A stretch of DNA of 64,000 nt from Dehalococcoidia bacterium (GTDB lineage: Bacteria; Chloroflexota; Dehalococcoidia; E44-bin15). The first letter of the stretch is position 1. Each line of letters opens with the position of its first letter. The position numbers and the translations under genes are program-made. The notes under the pieces were generated by a model. The model saw only the letters and a program-made list of their open reading frames with translations. It made no database searches and had not been told where the DNA came from. The DNA lies in contig JBAZMV010000001.1 in NCBI GenBank assembly GCA_041649635.1, positions 558,001 to 622,000 of the forward strand, written 5' to 3'. Positions 23,347 to 32,764 of the stretch are shown here, in pieces.

Positions 23347-24114
23347 ATGAAACACAGCTTTATCGACCGTTACAGCGACCGGTCCAGCCCTCTTCACCGG
23401 CTGGATCCGCGCACCAAGATAGCGACCGCCATTGTATTCGTCGTTATGGTTGTTGTAACCCCACCCGGCGAATGGCAGACTTTCGCTATCTATTTGGCAT
23501 TTGTAACCCTGCTTACCCTGATATCTAAAGTTCCCCCGATATACGTACTGAAACACTCGCTGGTCGTCATACCTTTCGTATTGCTAATCGGTATCTTCAT
23601 TCCGTTCCTCAAGACCGGAAGCTCAAGCGGCAGCTACAATATCTGGATGTGGGACATACCGAAAAGTAACCTAATACTTCTCGGCAGTATTGTGCTTAAA
23701 TCATGGCTTTCCGTCATCAGTCTTGTGCTGCTTACTGCAACGACAAAATTCTCCGACGTGCTCAAAGGTCTGGAACGACTGCGCATGCCCAAAGCTATGG
23801 TGATGATCCTCTCTTTCATGTACCGCTACATATTCGTTTTGACGGACGAGGTGCTGCGCATGAAACAAGCCAGGGACAGCCGGAGCTTCGGGGAAAAGCG
23901 CTCCCGTCAGATTAAAACCGTCGGCAACATGATAGGCACGTTATTCCTCCGCAGCTATGAGCGCGGCGAACGGGTATACGCCGCAATGGTCTCTCGCGGC
24001 TTCGATGGTGAGATTAGAACGCTCTCCAGCACTACTATGAGGGCAGTAGACCTATTGTATACTTTCTCCTTCCTCATCATAATATCAGTAGCCTGTTTAT
24101 CACTCGCTATTTGA
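23347..24114 (+). CDS. cbiQ: ECF transporter transmembrane coupling protein CbiQ
   Basis: A protein of 255 residues. The N-terminus HSFIDRYSDRSSPLHRLDPRTKIATAIVFVVMVVVTP is typical CbiQ/EcfT, followed by membrane helices. The coupling helix region has RLRMPKAMVMILSFMYRYIFVLTDEVLRMKQARDSRSF, and the end carries RGERVYAAMVSRGFDG. It links the ATPase to CbiM. Confidence 0.94.
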   Translation: MKHSFIDRYSDRSSPLHRLDPRTKIATAIVFVVMVVVTPPGEWQTFAIYLAFVTLLTLISKVPPIYVLKHSLVVIPFVLLIGIFIPFLKTGSSSGSYNIWMWDIPKSNLILLGSIVLKSWLSVISLVLLTATTKFSDVLKGLERLRMPKAMVMILSFMYRYIFVLTDEVLRMKQARDSRSFGEKRSRQIKTVGNMIGTLFLRSYERGERVYAAMVSRGFDGEIRTLSSTTMRAVDLLYTFSFLIIISVACLSLAI

Positions 24115-24124
24115 AGGACTCATT

Positions 24125-24865
24125 TTGGAAAACGCAGTCGAGATCGAAAACCTGTCTTACAATTACCCCGACGGACACGAGGCATTGCACGATATCACCC
24201 TGACGATAGGCAAAAACGAAACCGTATCCGTAATCGGACCCAACGGGGCCGGCAAGTCAACGTTGCTTCTGCATTTCAATGGCATTCTCAGAAGCGATGG
24301 CGCAATAAAGATACTCGGAACACCGCTGACGGAGAAGAATATCAAATGGGCACGAAGCAAAGTGGGGCTGGTGTTTCAAAACCCCGATGACCAGTTGTTT
24401 TCACCAACAGTGTTCGACGACGTGGCCTTCGGCCCGCTTAACATGGGTCTCGCAGAGAAAGAAGTGCGCTCGCGGGTGAGAAAAGCGCTTGCCATGGTGA
24501 ACATGGAAGGATATGATAAGCGTTCCCCTCAGCATCTCAGCGTCGGAGAGAAAAAACGCATCGCAATAGCTACGGTTCTATCGATGGATACAGAAATTCT
24601 GGTCTTTGACGAACCGTCAGCCAACCTGGACCCAAGGGCAAAGTGGGATCTCGTTGCACTTATCGAGCTATTACCGATGACCAAGATAATCGCATCCCAC
24701 GATCTGGAACTGGTGAGGACGTTAAGCGGACGGACTGTAATGCTCGATAAAGGTCACATTGTTTGCGACAGAACGACCGAGGAAATACTATCCGATACAA
24801 TCCTTCTTGAAAAGCACGGGCTGGCGCCCGCGCCGCAATCAGCAGGTCACAAGTTTGAGGCTTAA
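24125..24865 (+). CDS. cbiO: ECF transporter ATPase CbiO
   Basis: A protein of 246 residues, an ABC ATPase: Walker A GPNGAGKST (39-47), Q-loop VFQNPDDQLFSPTVFDDVAFGPLN (typical of EcfA/CbiO), signature LSVGEKKRIAIATVL, Walker B ILVFDEPSANLDP, switch His in IASHDLELV. It powers metal uptake. TTG start 24125 with AAGGA upstream. Its last 27 bases overlap the convergent nadC. Confidence 0.95.
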   Translation: MENAVEIENLSYNYPDGHEALHDITLTIGKNETVSVIGPNGAGKSTLLLHFNGILRSDGAIKILGTPLTEKNIKWARSKVGLVFQNPDDQLFSPTVFDDVAFGPLNMGLAEKEVRSRVRKALAMVNMEGYDKRSPQHLSVGEKKRIAIATVLSMDTEILVFDEPSANLDPRAKWDLVALIELLPMTKIIASHDLELVRTLSGRTVMLDKGHIVCDRTTEEILSDTILLEKHGLAPAPQSAGHKFEA

Positions 24866-25720
24866 ATCCAGCGCCCTTGATGAATGAGTAAGAGCACCGA
24901 TGGATATTAGGTCGACGCCGACCTCGGCCACGGCACGAACGTTGTCCAGGTTCATCCCGCCTGAAGCCTCTATCAGCGCATGTCCACGATTATGCTTCAT
25001 AACACGTTTCATCTCCGATATGGACATATTATCCAGCATCACAATATCAGCCCCCGCCTCCAGCGCCTCAACCGCCTGATCGAAGCTGTTTACCTCGACC
25101 TCGACTTTGGTCGTCTCGCCAGCCGGCGAACCGTTGCGGGCTTTCTCAATAGCATCCCTTATACCAAAGCCGAGGCAACGCAGCGCCGCCAGATGATTAT
25201 CCTTGATAAGTATCCAGTCCCCCAGATGCTCGCGATGGCTTTGTCCGCCGCCTATGCGCACTGCGTATTTTTCAAACGGCCTGAGCCCGGGAGTGGTTTT
25301 TCGAGTATCCGTAATACGCGCCTTCGTGCCCTCGACCGCTTCCACATACTTGGATGTGTCGGTGGCGATGCCGCTGAGGTGGCAGAGAAAATTCAATGCC
25401 GGGCGTTCCGCCTTAAGGACACTGACGATCTCACCTGAAACCGTGGCCACCACGTCACCCTTTTTCACCCTGTGCCCGTCAGTGATATGCACCTCGACCA
25501 GGAGCGTTGGATCGACATGCATGAACACGGCTTTTGCTATCTCGACACCGGCCAGCACGCCTTCGGCTTTGGCCACTATTGCAGCCTTGCCCTCCAGATG
25601 ATCCGGGATAAGCGCATCAGTAGTTACGTCATGAGAAATGCGGTCTTCGATAAGGGACTTGTCTACAATACTCTCAACGTGCTCCCAGAAGCAGATAAGA
25701 TGCTGTTCATGTTGTCTCAT
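24839..25720 (-). CDS. nadC: Nicotinate-nucleotide pyrophosphorylase (carboxylating)
   Basis: A protein of 293 residues. It makes nicotinate mononucleotide from quinolinate and PRPP. Motifs: EDRISHDVTTDALIPD, AERPALNFLCHLSGIAT, TRKTTPGLRPFEKYAVRIGGGQSHREHLGDWILIKDNH, and EVEVNSFDQAVEALEAGADIVMLDNMS. It is the last gene of the leftward nadA-nadB-nadC set, 67 bases after nadB. Confidence 0.96.
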   Translation of the reverse strand: MRQHEQHLICFWEHVESIVDKSLIEDRISHDVTTDALIPDHLEGKAAIVAKAEGVLAGVEIAKAVFMHVDPTLLVEVHITDGHRVKKGDVVATVSGEIVSVLKAERPALNFLCHLSGIATDTSKYVEAVEGTKARITDTRKTTPGLRPFEKYAVRIGGGQSHREHLGDWILIKDNHLAALRCLGFGIRDAIEKARNGSPAGETTKVEVEVNSFDQAVEALEAGADIVMLDNMSISEMKRVMKHNRGHALIEASGGMNLDNVRAVAEVGVDLISIGALTHSSRALDLSLKLVTC

Positions 25721-25787
25721 GCAATAATACCTAAACTATTTTAGTGAAAATGTCAAGCGTAAAACGCCGACTTGCGACTGCCAGTTT

Positions 25788-27338
25788 CTAAGATTGCTTC
25801 ACAAAAATTATATGTTTAAGCCAGCTATCCGAGGACTTCGGGAAATCCGTGCGGAAGTGTGCGCCCCGGCTTTCCTCCCTTATAAGCGCCGCCTCCGCCA
25901 TGATGCGACCCGTTAACACCAGGTTGGCAAGCTCATACGACGGGCGGTCTGCCGGCTCCTTCATCGACTTATGCCAGGCGGCCAGCACCGAGACGGCCTG
26001 CTCCAATTCCTTCCCCGAGCGCACAATTCCGACCCCGTCCCACATAAGAGATTGAAATCTGTTCAGGCTCAAAGGAGAAGCGTCACCGGACTTCCTGCTT
26101 TTGCTTAACGAGTAGCGGTCCTCCTTGCTTTCATTTGTCGTACCGTTGCCCCCCTGCACCCGCTGCACGATGCGTTTGGCAAAGACTACCACCTCGAGCA
26201 AAGAGTTAGAGGCCAAGCGGTTGGCTCCGTGCACGCCCGTGCTCGCCACCTCGCCACACGCGAAGAGCCTGGCTATATTGGTCTCGCCCCAGGTGTTCAC
26301 TTTCACCCCACCCATCATATAATGGGCCGCCGGCGATACCGGAATCTGCACCCTGGTTATATCGAGACCATTCACATAACAGTACCTGAAGATATGAGGG
26401 AAGCGGTTGGTTACTTTAAGTGGATTAATATGAGTGACATCGAGATAAATGTGATCGCTCTCTGTTTTTTTCATCTCGGCGACTATGCTGCGTGCTACCA
26501 CATCCCGGGGCGCCAGCTCCCCCTTGGGCGCGTAATCGAACATGAAGCGCCGACCATCCTTGTTGCGCAGTATACCCCCCTCACCCCTGACCGCCTCCGA
26601 GATAAGGAACGGCTCCACTCCGGGAAGACGCAGCGCCGTGGGATGAAACTGAAAGAACTCCATATCGATTATCTCAGCCCCGGCCTTGTAAGCCAGCGCG
26701 ATGCCGTCACAGGTGGCTATATCGGGATTGGTGGTAAAGTTATAGATCTTACCGCCGCCTCCCGTAGCCAGAATAACGGCGCGTGAGCGAAACTCCTGCG
26801 TCTTACCCGTGCGCAAATCTAGAGCTAAAACGCCCTGAGCGACGCCGTTATCAACGATAATCTCGGTGACCAGAAAGTTTTCCAGGATGACAACGTTGGC
26901 CAGTAACGCCATCTTGCTCAGCGCCGTCTCGATATTCTCGCCGGTAGCGTCTCCGCCGGAGTGCAGAATGCGCGGAACGCTGTGCGCCGCCTCCCTGGTC
27001 AATGCGACCTCACCGTCCATAGTATCGAAATGAACTCCGAAATGGACCAGGTCCGTGATTCTATCCGGAGCTTCCTCGACAAGAATGCGAACCGCCTCCT
27101 CGTCGCAAAGCCCTGCGCCGGCGGCGATAGTATCCTTGAAATGCAGCTCTGGAGAATCTTTAACGCCTATGGCGGCTGCGATGCCTCCTTGAGCATGCTT
27201 TGTATTGCATTCATCAATGCCGCCCTTGGTCAGCACTAATACATTTCCATGCGGCTTGGCCAGCAGCGCCGTATACAGTCCGGCGATACCGCTGCCAATG
27301 ATAATATAATCGTAGCTGTCTGTCTTTCCAGCTTTCAC
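25788..27338 (-). CDS. nadB: L-aspartate oxidase
   Basis: A protein of 516 residues. FAD site DYIIIGSGIAGLYTALLA, then CNTKHAQGGIAAA, ALTREAAHSVPRILHSGGDATG, FFQFHPTAL, SEAVRGEGGILRN, GGVKVNTWGETNIARLFACGEVASTGVHGANRLASNSLLE. It oxidises aspartate to iminoaspartate for NadA, in an anaerobe probably with fumarate as acceptor. Its start codon overlaps the nadA stop by one base. Confidence 0.96.
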   Translation of the reverse strand: MKAGKTDSYDYIIIGSGIAGLYTALLAKPHGNVLVLTKGGIDECNTKHAQGGIAAAIGVKDSPELHFKDTIAAGAGLCDEEAVRILVEEAPDRITDLVHFGVHFDTMDGEVALTREAAHSVPRILHSGGDATGENIETALSKMALLANVVILENFLVTEIIVDNGVAQGVLALDLRTGKTQEFRSRAVILATGGGGKIYNFTTNPDIATCDGIALAYKAGAEIIDMEFFQFHPTALRLPGVEPFLISEAVRGEGGILRNKDGRRFMFDYAPKGELAPRDVVARSIVAEMKKTESDHIYLDVTHINPLKVTNRFPHIFRYCYVNGLDITRVQIPVSPAAHYMMGGVKVNTWGETNIARLFACGEVASTGVHGANRLASNSLLEVVVFAKRIVQRVQGGNGTTNESKEDRYSLSKSRKSGDASPLSLNRFQSLMWDGVGIVRSGKELEQAVSVLAAWHKSMKEPADRPSYELANLVLTGRIMAEAALIREESRGAHFRTDFPKSSDSWLKHIIFVKQS

Positions 27339-28261
27339 TATTTCACCTTCAACATTCTATCCAGAGCGCGTCTGGCCTGCAGCCTGACCTCTTCCGGAAC
27401 CGTTATCACGTTTCTCTGCTTTTCCATCGTAATCGCGACACTGGCGAGAGTCGTCTTCTTCATATTGGGGCAGACCAGCCCTTCAGTTAATAGAGAAAAC
27501 TCCTTATCGGGATTCTCCTTGCGCAGTCGATGCATCAGCCCGCTCTCCGTGCCGATGACAAAGACTCGATCCCTGCTCTCCGCAGCGTACCGCAGCATCT
27601 GGGACGTGCTCATGACTGCGTCCGCCTTATCGATAACATCCGGACGGCACTCGGGATGCACCAGCACCACGCAGCCGGGATAGCGCTCCCTGGCCAGATC
27701 GATATGGCGGGGGATCACCCTCTGATGCGGCCCGCAGAAACCGGGGTATAATATCATCTTCTTGTCGGTGCTTCTCGATATGAAATGCCCCAGGTTCTGA
27801 TCGGGGACGAAGAGCACTTCCTTCTGTGGCAGAGACCGCACCACCTGCGCCCCGTTGGCCGAGGTGCAGCAGATATCGCTCAGCGCCTTGACCGCCGCCG
27901 AGGTGTTGATATAGCAGACGACGGCCGCTTTGGGATACTTCTTCTTCCATTCACGAAGGTCTTCCTCGGTTATCATGTCCGCCATGGGACAACCGGCTTC
28001 CTTCTCTGTCAGCAGCACCTTGCGATCAGGATTGAGAATATATGCGCTCTCCGCCATAAAGTGCACGCCGGCGAAGACTATGACCTCTGCGTCGACAGTG
28101 GTACACTTGCGCGCCAGCTCCAGGGAATCGCCGGTGAAATCGGCTATGTCCTGCACCTCGGGGCGCTGATAGTTGTGCGCCACGATAACCGCGTTTAGCG
28201 ACTTCTTCAGCTCAACGATGCGTCTGCTGATGCGCTCGAAGTCTTTTTCATCATCTGACAT
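27338..28261 (-). CDS. nadA: Quinolinate synthase
   Basis: A protein of 307 residues from ATG 28261; a TTG at 28342 would add an unusual hydrophobic extension and is less likely. Motifs: AVIVAHNYQRPEVQDIADFTGDSLELAR, VFAGVHFMAESAYILNP, AGCPMADMI, CYINTSAAVKALSDICCTSANG, HPECRPDVIDKADAVMSTSQM, GTESGLMHRL, CPNMKKTTLA. Three conserved cysteines hold a [4Fe-4S] cluster. It condenses iminoaspartate with dihydroxyacetone phosphate. First gene of nadABC. Confidence 0.96.
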   Translation of the reverse strand: MSDDEKDFERISRRIVELKKSLNAVIVAHNYQRPEVQDIADFTGDSLELARKCTTVDAEVIVFAGVHFMAESAYILNPDRKVLLTEKEAGCPMADMITEEDLREWKKKYPKAAVVCYINTSAAVKALSDICCTSANGAQVVRSLPQKEVLFVPDQNLGHFISRSTDKKMILYPGFCGPHQRVIPRHIDLARERYPGCVVLVHPECRPDVIDKADAVMSTSQMLRYAAESRDRVFVIGTESGLMHRLRKENPDKEFSLLTEGLVCPNMKKTTLASVAITMEKQRNVITVPEEVRLQARRALDRMLKVK

Positions 28262-28369
28262 CTTTTCGACCTTTATCGGCCAGAATACGGATGCGTATAT
28301 AATAACAGAATAAGCGGTCAGCTTAAACGTCGGCAAATGCAAGCGCCCGATTTCCTACGGCCCAGCGTC

Positions 28370-29635
28370 TCAACCGTCGATTCTACCTTGCAGCGACCAT
28401 GCTCCAGCGCTTTCGATGCGGATATCAATAAGCTGTCCGATTCTATCGCCCGCAGCCTCAAAGAACACCAGTTTGTCCGTGCGGGTGCGACCCCACCACT
28501 TGCCCTTCTTCCTCCCTTCGACCAGCACTTCGACCGTTCTCCTTATAAGCTCGCTGTTTTTCTCGCTTACGATGCGTTCCTGAATAGCCTCCAATTCCTT
28601 GCGGCGTCTCACCTTATCGGAGGTTGGGACATCGTCCTTCAATTCTCGCGCGGCGATAGTGCCCGAACGCGGCGAGTAGCAGGCGATATGAACCGTATCG
28701 AAGCGAATTTCTTCGATCATCTCGCGCGACCTGCGATACTGTTCTTCACTCTCTCCCGGAAAGCCGACGATGACGTCCGTGCTCAACGCCGCGTCCGGCA
28801 CCGAACTGCGGATGCGCTCGACCAGGCGGCGGTACTCATCCGAGGTATATCCGCGATGCATGGCTTTAAGGACATCGTCATCGCCCGCCTGGAACGGCAG
28901 GCTGATACACTCGCACACCTTTTCGAGACGTGCGACAACTTCGATGAGACGCTCGCTCATATCCTTGGGATGCGAGGTCAGAAAACGGATACGCGCCAGG
29001 CTTTCGACCCGATTCAAGTCCTCCAGTAGATCGGCAAGCTCAGGCTCACCCGACAGGCCCCGGCCGTACGAATCCACGTTCTGCCCCAGCAGCACGACCT
29101 CCTTGGCGCCGTGCTCCACAGCCGACTCGACCTCGGTGACGATATCCGACATCGGACGGCTCACCTCCCTGCCGCGGCGGTACGGCACGATGCAGTACGA
29201 ACAGAAATTATCGCATCCATGCATTATGTTCACAAGCGAGCTTATCTTAGCTTTAACCGGAAGGTTTGACAAAGTCGAGCCCGGCTCGACTGCGCCTCTG
29301 CCCTTCAAATACTCCGACAGCCTGCCGATATCCTGCGGTTCGAAGAACAGATCGACGCGGGGGAAACGCTTTCGTAAACCATCGACGTTCTCGTCAACAA
29401 TACAGCCGGTAACCGCCAGCACTTTATCGGAATCGAGGCGTCTCAGCGCATCGATTTTATTAGCCACTTTGCTCTCGGCGCTCTGCCGCACCACGCAGCT
29501 GTTAAGCACAACAATATCGGCATCGTCGATCTTCGCTGTCGAACGATAGCCATGCTGGTCCAGGAAAGCGGCAATGCTTTCGGAGTCCGATTTATTCATC
29601 TGACAGCCGATGGTCCAGATGTGGTAATAAGGCAT
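28370..29635 (-). CDS. miaB: tRNA-2-methylthio-N6-dimethylallyladenosine synthase
   Basis: A protein of 421 residues of the methylthiotransferase family. The N-terminal UPF0004 domain has GCQMNKSDSE, LNSCVVRQSAESK and VTGCIVDEN (three cluster Cys). The radical-SAM part carries HGCDNFCSYCIVPYRRGREVSRP, and a C-terminal TRAM domain follows (VEVLVEGRKKGKWWGRTRTDKLVFF). It adds a methylthio group to A37 of tRNAs. The QNVDSYG motif favours MiaB over MtaB/RimO. Confidence 0.94.
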   Translation of the reverse strand: MPYYHIWTIGCQMNKSDSESIAAFLDQHGYRSTAKIDDADIVVLNSCVVRQSAESKVANKIDALRRLDSDKVLAVTGCIVDENVDGLRKRFPRVDLFFEPQDIGRLSEYLKGRGAVEPGSTLSNLPVKAKISSLVNIMHGCDNFCSYCIVPYRRGREVSRPMSDIVTEVESAVEHGAKEVVLLGQNVDSYGRGLSGEPELADLLEDLNRVESLARIRFLTSHPKDMSERLIEVVARLEKVCECISLPFQAGDDDVLKAMHRGYTSDEYRRLVERIRSSVPDAALSTDVIVGFPGESEEQYRRSREMIEEIRFDTVHIACYSPRSGTIAARELKDDVPTSDKVRRRKELEAIQERIVSEKNSELIRRTVEVLVEGRKKGKWWGRTRTDKLVFFEAAGDRIGQLIDIRIESAGAWSLQGRIDG

Positions 29636-29880
29636 TAAAGCTCCTTGATGCCGACACGTCGCAAACCTGATCTTCCAGACAGATTATAGCACGATTGATT
29701 AATACCGACCGATGGATGATCTTATTGCATCGAGGCACCGAATTTGAACACGCATATGCTGATATCAACTATTAAGTGAGATTGTCACGCCTGACAAAAT
29801 CATATATCATAAACAAACATTCGATTTCTCAACGACTAATAGGCGAGAATCAGCCCGGAGAGACGAAGGGAGGACATGAG

Positions 29881-30102
29881 ATGTTCGGTATTGCGATAGG
29901 CCTTGTAATCCTTTATTTTGTCTTTATAATAGCCGCAACTGTTCTATGGATATGGGTGCTAGTCGATTGCATCACGAAAGAACCGTCAGGGGATAATGAA
30001 AAGATCGTATGGGTTCTCGTGATTGTATTAGTAGGCGCGCTGGGAGCACTGATTTATCTGATAGCGAGGAGGCCCAAGCGCAAACAGCTATACGGCAAGT
30101 AG
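29881..30102 (+). CDS. Small membrane protein with PLDc_N-type domain
   Basis: A protein of 73 residues with two hydrophobic helices around WVLVDCITKEPSGDNEKIVWVLVIVLVGALGALIYLIARR, the phospholipase-D-nuclease N-terminal (PLDc_N) pattern found alone in many small proteins. The ATG at 29881 follows GGGAGG at 29869-29874; a longer frame from 29776 is not needed. Function unknown. Confidence 0.85.
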   Translation: MFGIAIGLVILYFVFIIAATVLWIWVLVDCITKEPSGDNEKIVWVLVIVLVGALGALIYLIARRPKRKQLYGK

Positions 30103-30140
30103 AGACAGGCCAAGCCTCGCCTTCGGTTCGACGCGGAAAA

Positions 30141-30473
30141 CTATTTTTTGTCATTAACCAGCTTTAGTAATTTTGTTATCCGTTCTTTATCAATATCTCC
30201 CAAGCCGGCGATCTGAATGTGTCTCATCGTTTTCCCGCCGCCGTCAAAAAGGGCTGTTTCCTCATTGGAGAATCCTTTGCTAGAAAAACCAAGATTGACA
30301 TGATCTTTCAATGCGACGATATAAAATTTCCCGTCTGCAAAAGCGGGAACGCCCCATTTCATCTCCTCTTTTACATCGGGTAAAGTTTCAAGAATGAGTC
30401 TTCTTAATGCCAAACAAATCTCTTGATAGGGCGATTGTTGCTTCTGGATATACTCGTCGACCTTCTTGCTCAT
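30141..30473 (-). CDS. DUF1801 (YdhG-like) protein
   Basis: A protein of 110 residues: VDEYIQKQQSPYQEICLALRRLILETLPDVKEEMKWGVPAFADGKFYIVALKDHVNLGFSSKGFSNEETALFDGGGKTMRHIQI, the DUF1801 pattern (small alpha/beta protein of the frataxin-like fold group). Cellular role unknown. It begins 3 bases after the next gene on the same strand, so both form one unit. Confidence 0.85.
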   Translation of the reverse strand: MSKKVDEYIQKQQSPYQEICLALRRLILETLPDVKEEMKWGVPAFADGKFYIVALKDHVNLGFSSKGFSNEETALFDGGGKTMRHIQIAGLGDIDKERITKLLKLVNDKK

Positions 30474-30476
30474 GTC

Positions 30477-30971
30477 TTACACCTGAGCAAAGGCCACGAC
30501 GTAGTTATGCCCATGGATTTTAGCGCACTTCGGGCAGGTGGTGTAATAAAAGTAGTATCTCGACGCCTTTTTGCCCTGCTCGGCCAGATATTTATCCATC
30601 TCCTTGATCCACTTCGGCACCGCGTTGTACGGCCCATCGAAGACTCTGCTGATGAATGTGCCCGACAGTTTCACGTTCTTTGCTCCAGGAACCACCTTTG
30701 TAACCGCCACGTAAAGCTCACCCTTCCATGGACTCGGATCGTAGGCCAGACACATGAAATCCTTGAACTCCGGCGCGGCTCCGGCATCCTGCGCCGCCTT
30801 CCACATCCTGCCCATCGCCTTCGCTATCATCGGCGGGAAAGGCATGTGCATGAACTCGGGGATCGACTCCATGATAAAAGGCTTGTCCTGCCAGACATGC
30901 GTCACGCCCTCCCAAGGCGCCGGATCGAACTGGGGACAACAGGGCTCACTCTGTGATTTTACGTGCTTCAT
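30477..30971 (-). CDS. Conserved protein with GyrI-like pattern
   Basis: A protein of 164 residues from ATG 30971, which has GGAG 9 bases upstream; the frame could open at TTG 30980. The C-terminal half (GELYVAVTKVVPGAKNVKLSGTFISRVFDGPYNAVPKWIKEMDKYLAEQG...YYFYYTTCPKCAKIHGHNYVVAFAQV) recalls GyrI-like small-molecule-binding domains with a CPKCAK metal-type motif. The N-terminus has a CCPQFDPAPWEG stretch. The precise function is not recognised. Confidence 0.7.
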   Translation of the reverse strand: MKHVKSQSEPCCPQFDPAPWEGVTHVWQDKPFIMESIPEFMHMPFPPMIAKAMGRMWKAAQDAGAAPEFKDFMCLAYDPSPWKGELYVAVTKVVPGAKNVKLSGTFISRVFDGPYNAVPKWIKEMDKYLAEQGKKASRYYFYYTTCPKCAKIHGHNYVVAFAQV

Positions 30972-31027
30972 ATGCAACAACTCCTTTCGAGTTCTTGCCT
31001 GATATCGAGGTCGACGGGGTGAAAAGA

Positions 31028-31120
31028 TGGCGGAGGGAGAGGGATTCGAACCCTCGACCCCAGTTAACCCAGGGTAAGCGCTTAGCAGGCGCCCGCACTA
31101 GACCACTATGCGATCCCTCC
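31028..31120 (-). tRNA. tRNA-Ser (anticodon GCT)
   Basis: Read on the minus strand: acceptor GGAGGGA pairs with TCCCTCC, the anticodon stem GGCGC/GCGCT has loop CTGCTAA (anticodon GCT), there is a long class II variable arm (ACCCTGGGTTAACTGGGGT), and the T arm is GAGGG-TTCGAAT-CCCTC. CCA is encoded at 31028-31030. Confidence 0.94.
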
Positions 31121-31131
31121 CAGTGTTGAAC

Positions 31132-31161
31132 AATATAACACAGGATACAACGCTTTTTCAA
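31132..31161 (-). promoter_or_regulatory. Promoter of tRNA-Ser
   Basis: On the minus strand TTGAAA (31161-31156) and TATATT (31137-31132), spacing 18. Transcription would start about 5 bases before the tRNA. Confidence 0.65.
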
Positions 31162-31166
31162 CGATA

Positions 31167-31195
31167 TTGCCACGCAAACTACCCTATGTTATACT
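31167..31195 (+). promoter_or_regulatory. Promoter of the rpsB operon
   Basis: TTGCCA (31167-31172) and TATACT (31190-31195), spacing 17. It is back-to-back with the tRNA-Ser promoter. The leader to the rpsB ATG (31241) is about 40 bases. Confidence 0.75.
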
Positions 31196-31240
31196 ATGCT
31201 CTGCTGTTGTGCACTTAGAGTATCATCACGAAGGGGGAGC

Positions 31241-32188
31241 ATGGAAGAGCAAAGGATTGAAGAGAAGCCTGAGGTTAAGGCTGAATCTGAAGAAGTATCG
31301 ATTAAATCGCTTTTGGCGGCGGGCGCTCATTTCGGACACCAGACAAGCCGGTGGAACCCGCGCATGGCGAAATACATATTTACGGCCAGGAACGGCATTC
31401 ATATCATCGACCTGGAGCAGACCGCAACGCTTCTAAACAAAGCCGGCGACTTCATCAGAGACCTTGTATCCAAAGGCGAAGATATAATTTTCGTAGGCAC
31501 CAAGAAACAGGCGAAGGAATCCGTCGAGGAGGAATCTAAACGCTGCGGCATGCCCTACGTGAACCAGCGTTGGCTCGGCGGCATGCTCACCAACTTCGAT
31601 ACGATTCAGTCAAGGATAGACTACCTGGTGCGGCTCGAGGACCAGAAAGCGCGCGGCCAGTTCGAAGTCCTGCCCAAGAAAGAGGCCCTGAAACTGAGTA
31701 AAGAGATCGACCGTCTTAACAGGCAGATGGGCGGATTCAAAGAGATGACCAAATTCCCGGGGGCTGTTTTCATCATCGACCCCGCCAAAGAGCGAATCGC
31801 GGTTACCGAAGCGCGGCGCATGGGTGTTCCCATCGTGGCGGCGGTGGATACCAACTGCAACCCGGACGAGATCGATTATCCCATACCGGCCAACGATGAC
31901 GCCGTGAGGGCGGTAAGGCTCATATGCAGCTATATGGCAAGCGCCGTTCTCGAAGGCCGCCAGGCACGTGAGCTTGCTGCTATGGTATATGAAGAAGAGT
32001 CGGTCAAAGAAGTAATGACTTTCACTCCTGAAGGCGGGTTCGGTACGGCCAGCGAGATGGCAGCCGCGAGCAAAGCCGCGGAAGAAGAGGCCGCCGCAAA
32101 AGCCGCCGAGGCAGAAACAGAGCCCGCGCAGCAGGCGAATCCAGTGGAAACAGAAACGAAACAAGAGGACAACACAGCCGCCTCTTAG
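31241..32188 (+). CDS. rpsB: 30S ribosomal protein S2
   Basis: A protein of 315 residues from ATG 31241 (GGGGGAG upstream). Core signature SIKSLLAAGAHFGHQTSRWNPRMAKYIF, RWLGGMLTNF and PGAVFIIDPAKERIAVTEA. N-terminal acidic extension of about 20 residues and a C-terminal Ala/Glu-rich tail of about 60 residues (KAAEEEAAAKAAEAETEPAQQ) make it longer than usual S2 (about 240). First gene of the rpsB-to-ispG run. Confidence 0.96.
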   Translation: MEEQRIEEKPEVKAESEEVSIKSLLAAGAHFGHQTSRWNPRMAKYIFTARNGIHIIDLEQTATLLNKAGDFIRDLVSKGEDIIFVGTKKQAKESVEEESKRCGMPYVNQRWLGGMLTNFDTIQSRIDYLVRLEDQKARGQFEVLPKKEALKLSKEIDRLNRQMGGFKEMTKFPGAVFIIDPAKERIAVTEARRMGVPIVAAVDTNCNPDEIDYPIPANDDAVRAVRLICSYMASAVLEGRQARELAAMVYEEESVKEVMTFTPEGGFGTASEMAAASKAAEEEAAAKAAEAETEPAQQANPVETETKQEDNTAAS

Positions 32189-32236
32189 AACTTTCTGAAA
32201 CCCGGGGTATAATCCTCATCCGAAAGACGAGAAACG

Positions 32237-32755
32237 ATGACAAAGACTAACATCACAGCCGGATTAGTAAAAGAGTTGCGCGAATTGACGGGAGCCGGCA
32301 TCATGGATTGCAAACGCGCGCTCCAGGACGCCGAGGGCGATATGGCCAAGGCCTCCGAAGCCCTGCAGAAACAGGGGCTGGCCAAGGCCGAGAAAAGGTC
32401 TGAACGGGAAGCGAAGAACGGCCTAATCGATGTCTACATCCACGGCGGCCGCATGGGCGCCCTGGTCGAGATAAACTGCGAGAGCGACTTCGTGGCGCGC
32501 ACCGAGGACTTTAAAAAGCTCGCCCATGATATTGCAATGCAGGTAACCGCCAGCGACCCGCGCTTCGTCAGCGCTGACGATATCCCCGCTGAGATACGCG
32601 CGGACTTGGACCCCGCGGAAGTATGCCTGCTCTCACAGCCGTTCATCCGAGACCCACAGAGAAGCATTCAGGATATTATCACCGAGGTCATAGCCAAAAC
32701 CGGTGAGAATATAAAGGTGCGCAGATTCGCTCGCTTTGAACTGGGGAAAGGATGA
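32237..32755 (+). CDS. tsf: Elongation factor Ts, short form
   Basis: A protein of 172 residues. N-terminal UBA-like domain TAGLVKELRELTGAGIMDCKRALQDAEGDMAKASEALQKQGLAKAEKR and one dimerisation-type core domain (GALVEINCESDFVARTEDFK). E. coli EF-Ts has 283; short forms with a single core subdomain occur in several phyla. It exchanges GDP on EF-Tu. Confidence 0.95.
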   Translation: MTKTNITAGLVKELRELTGAGIMDCKRALQDAEGDMAKASEALQKQGLAKAEKRSEREAKNGLIDVYIHGGRMGALVEINCESDFVARTEDFKKLAHDIAMQVTASDPRFVSADDIPAEIRADLDPAEVCLLSQPFIRDPQRSIQDIITEVIAKTGENIKVRRFARFELGKG

Positions 32756-32764
32756 ACTCAACAT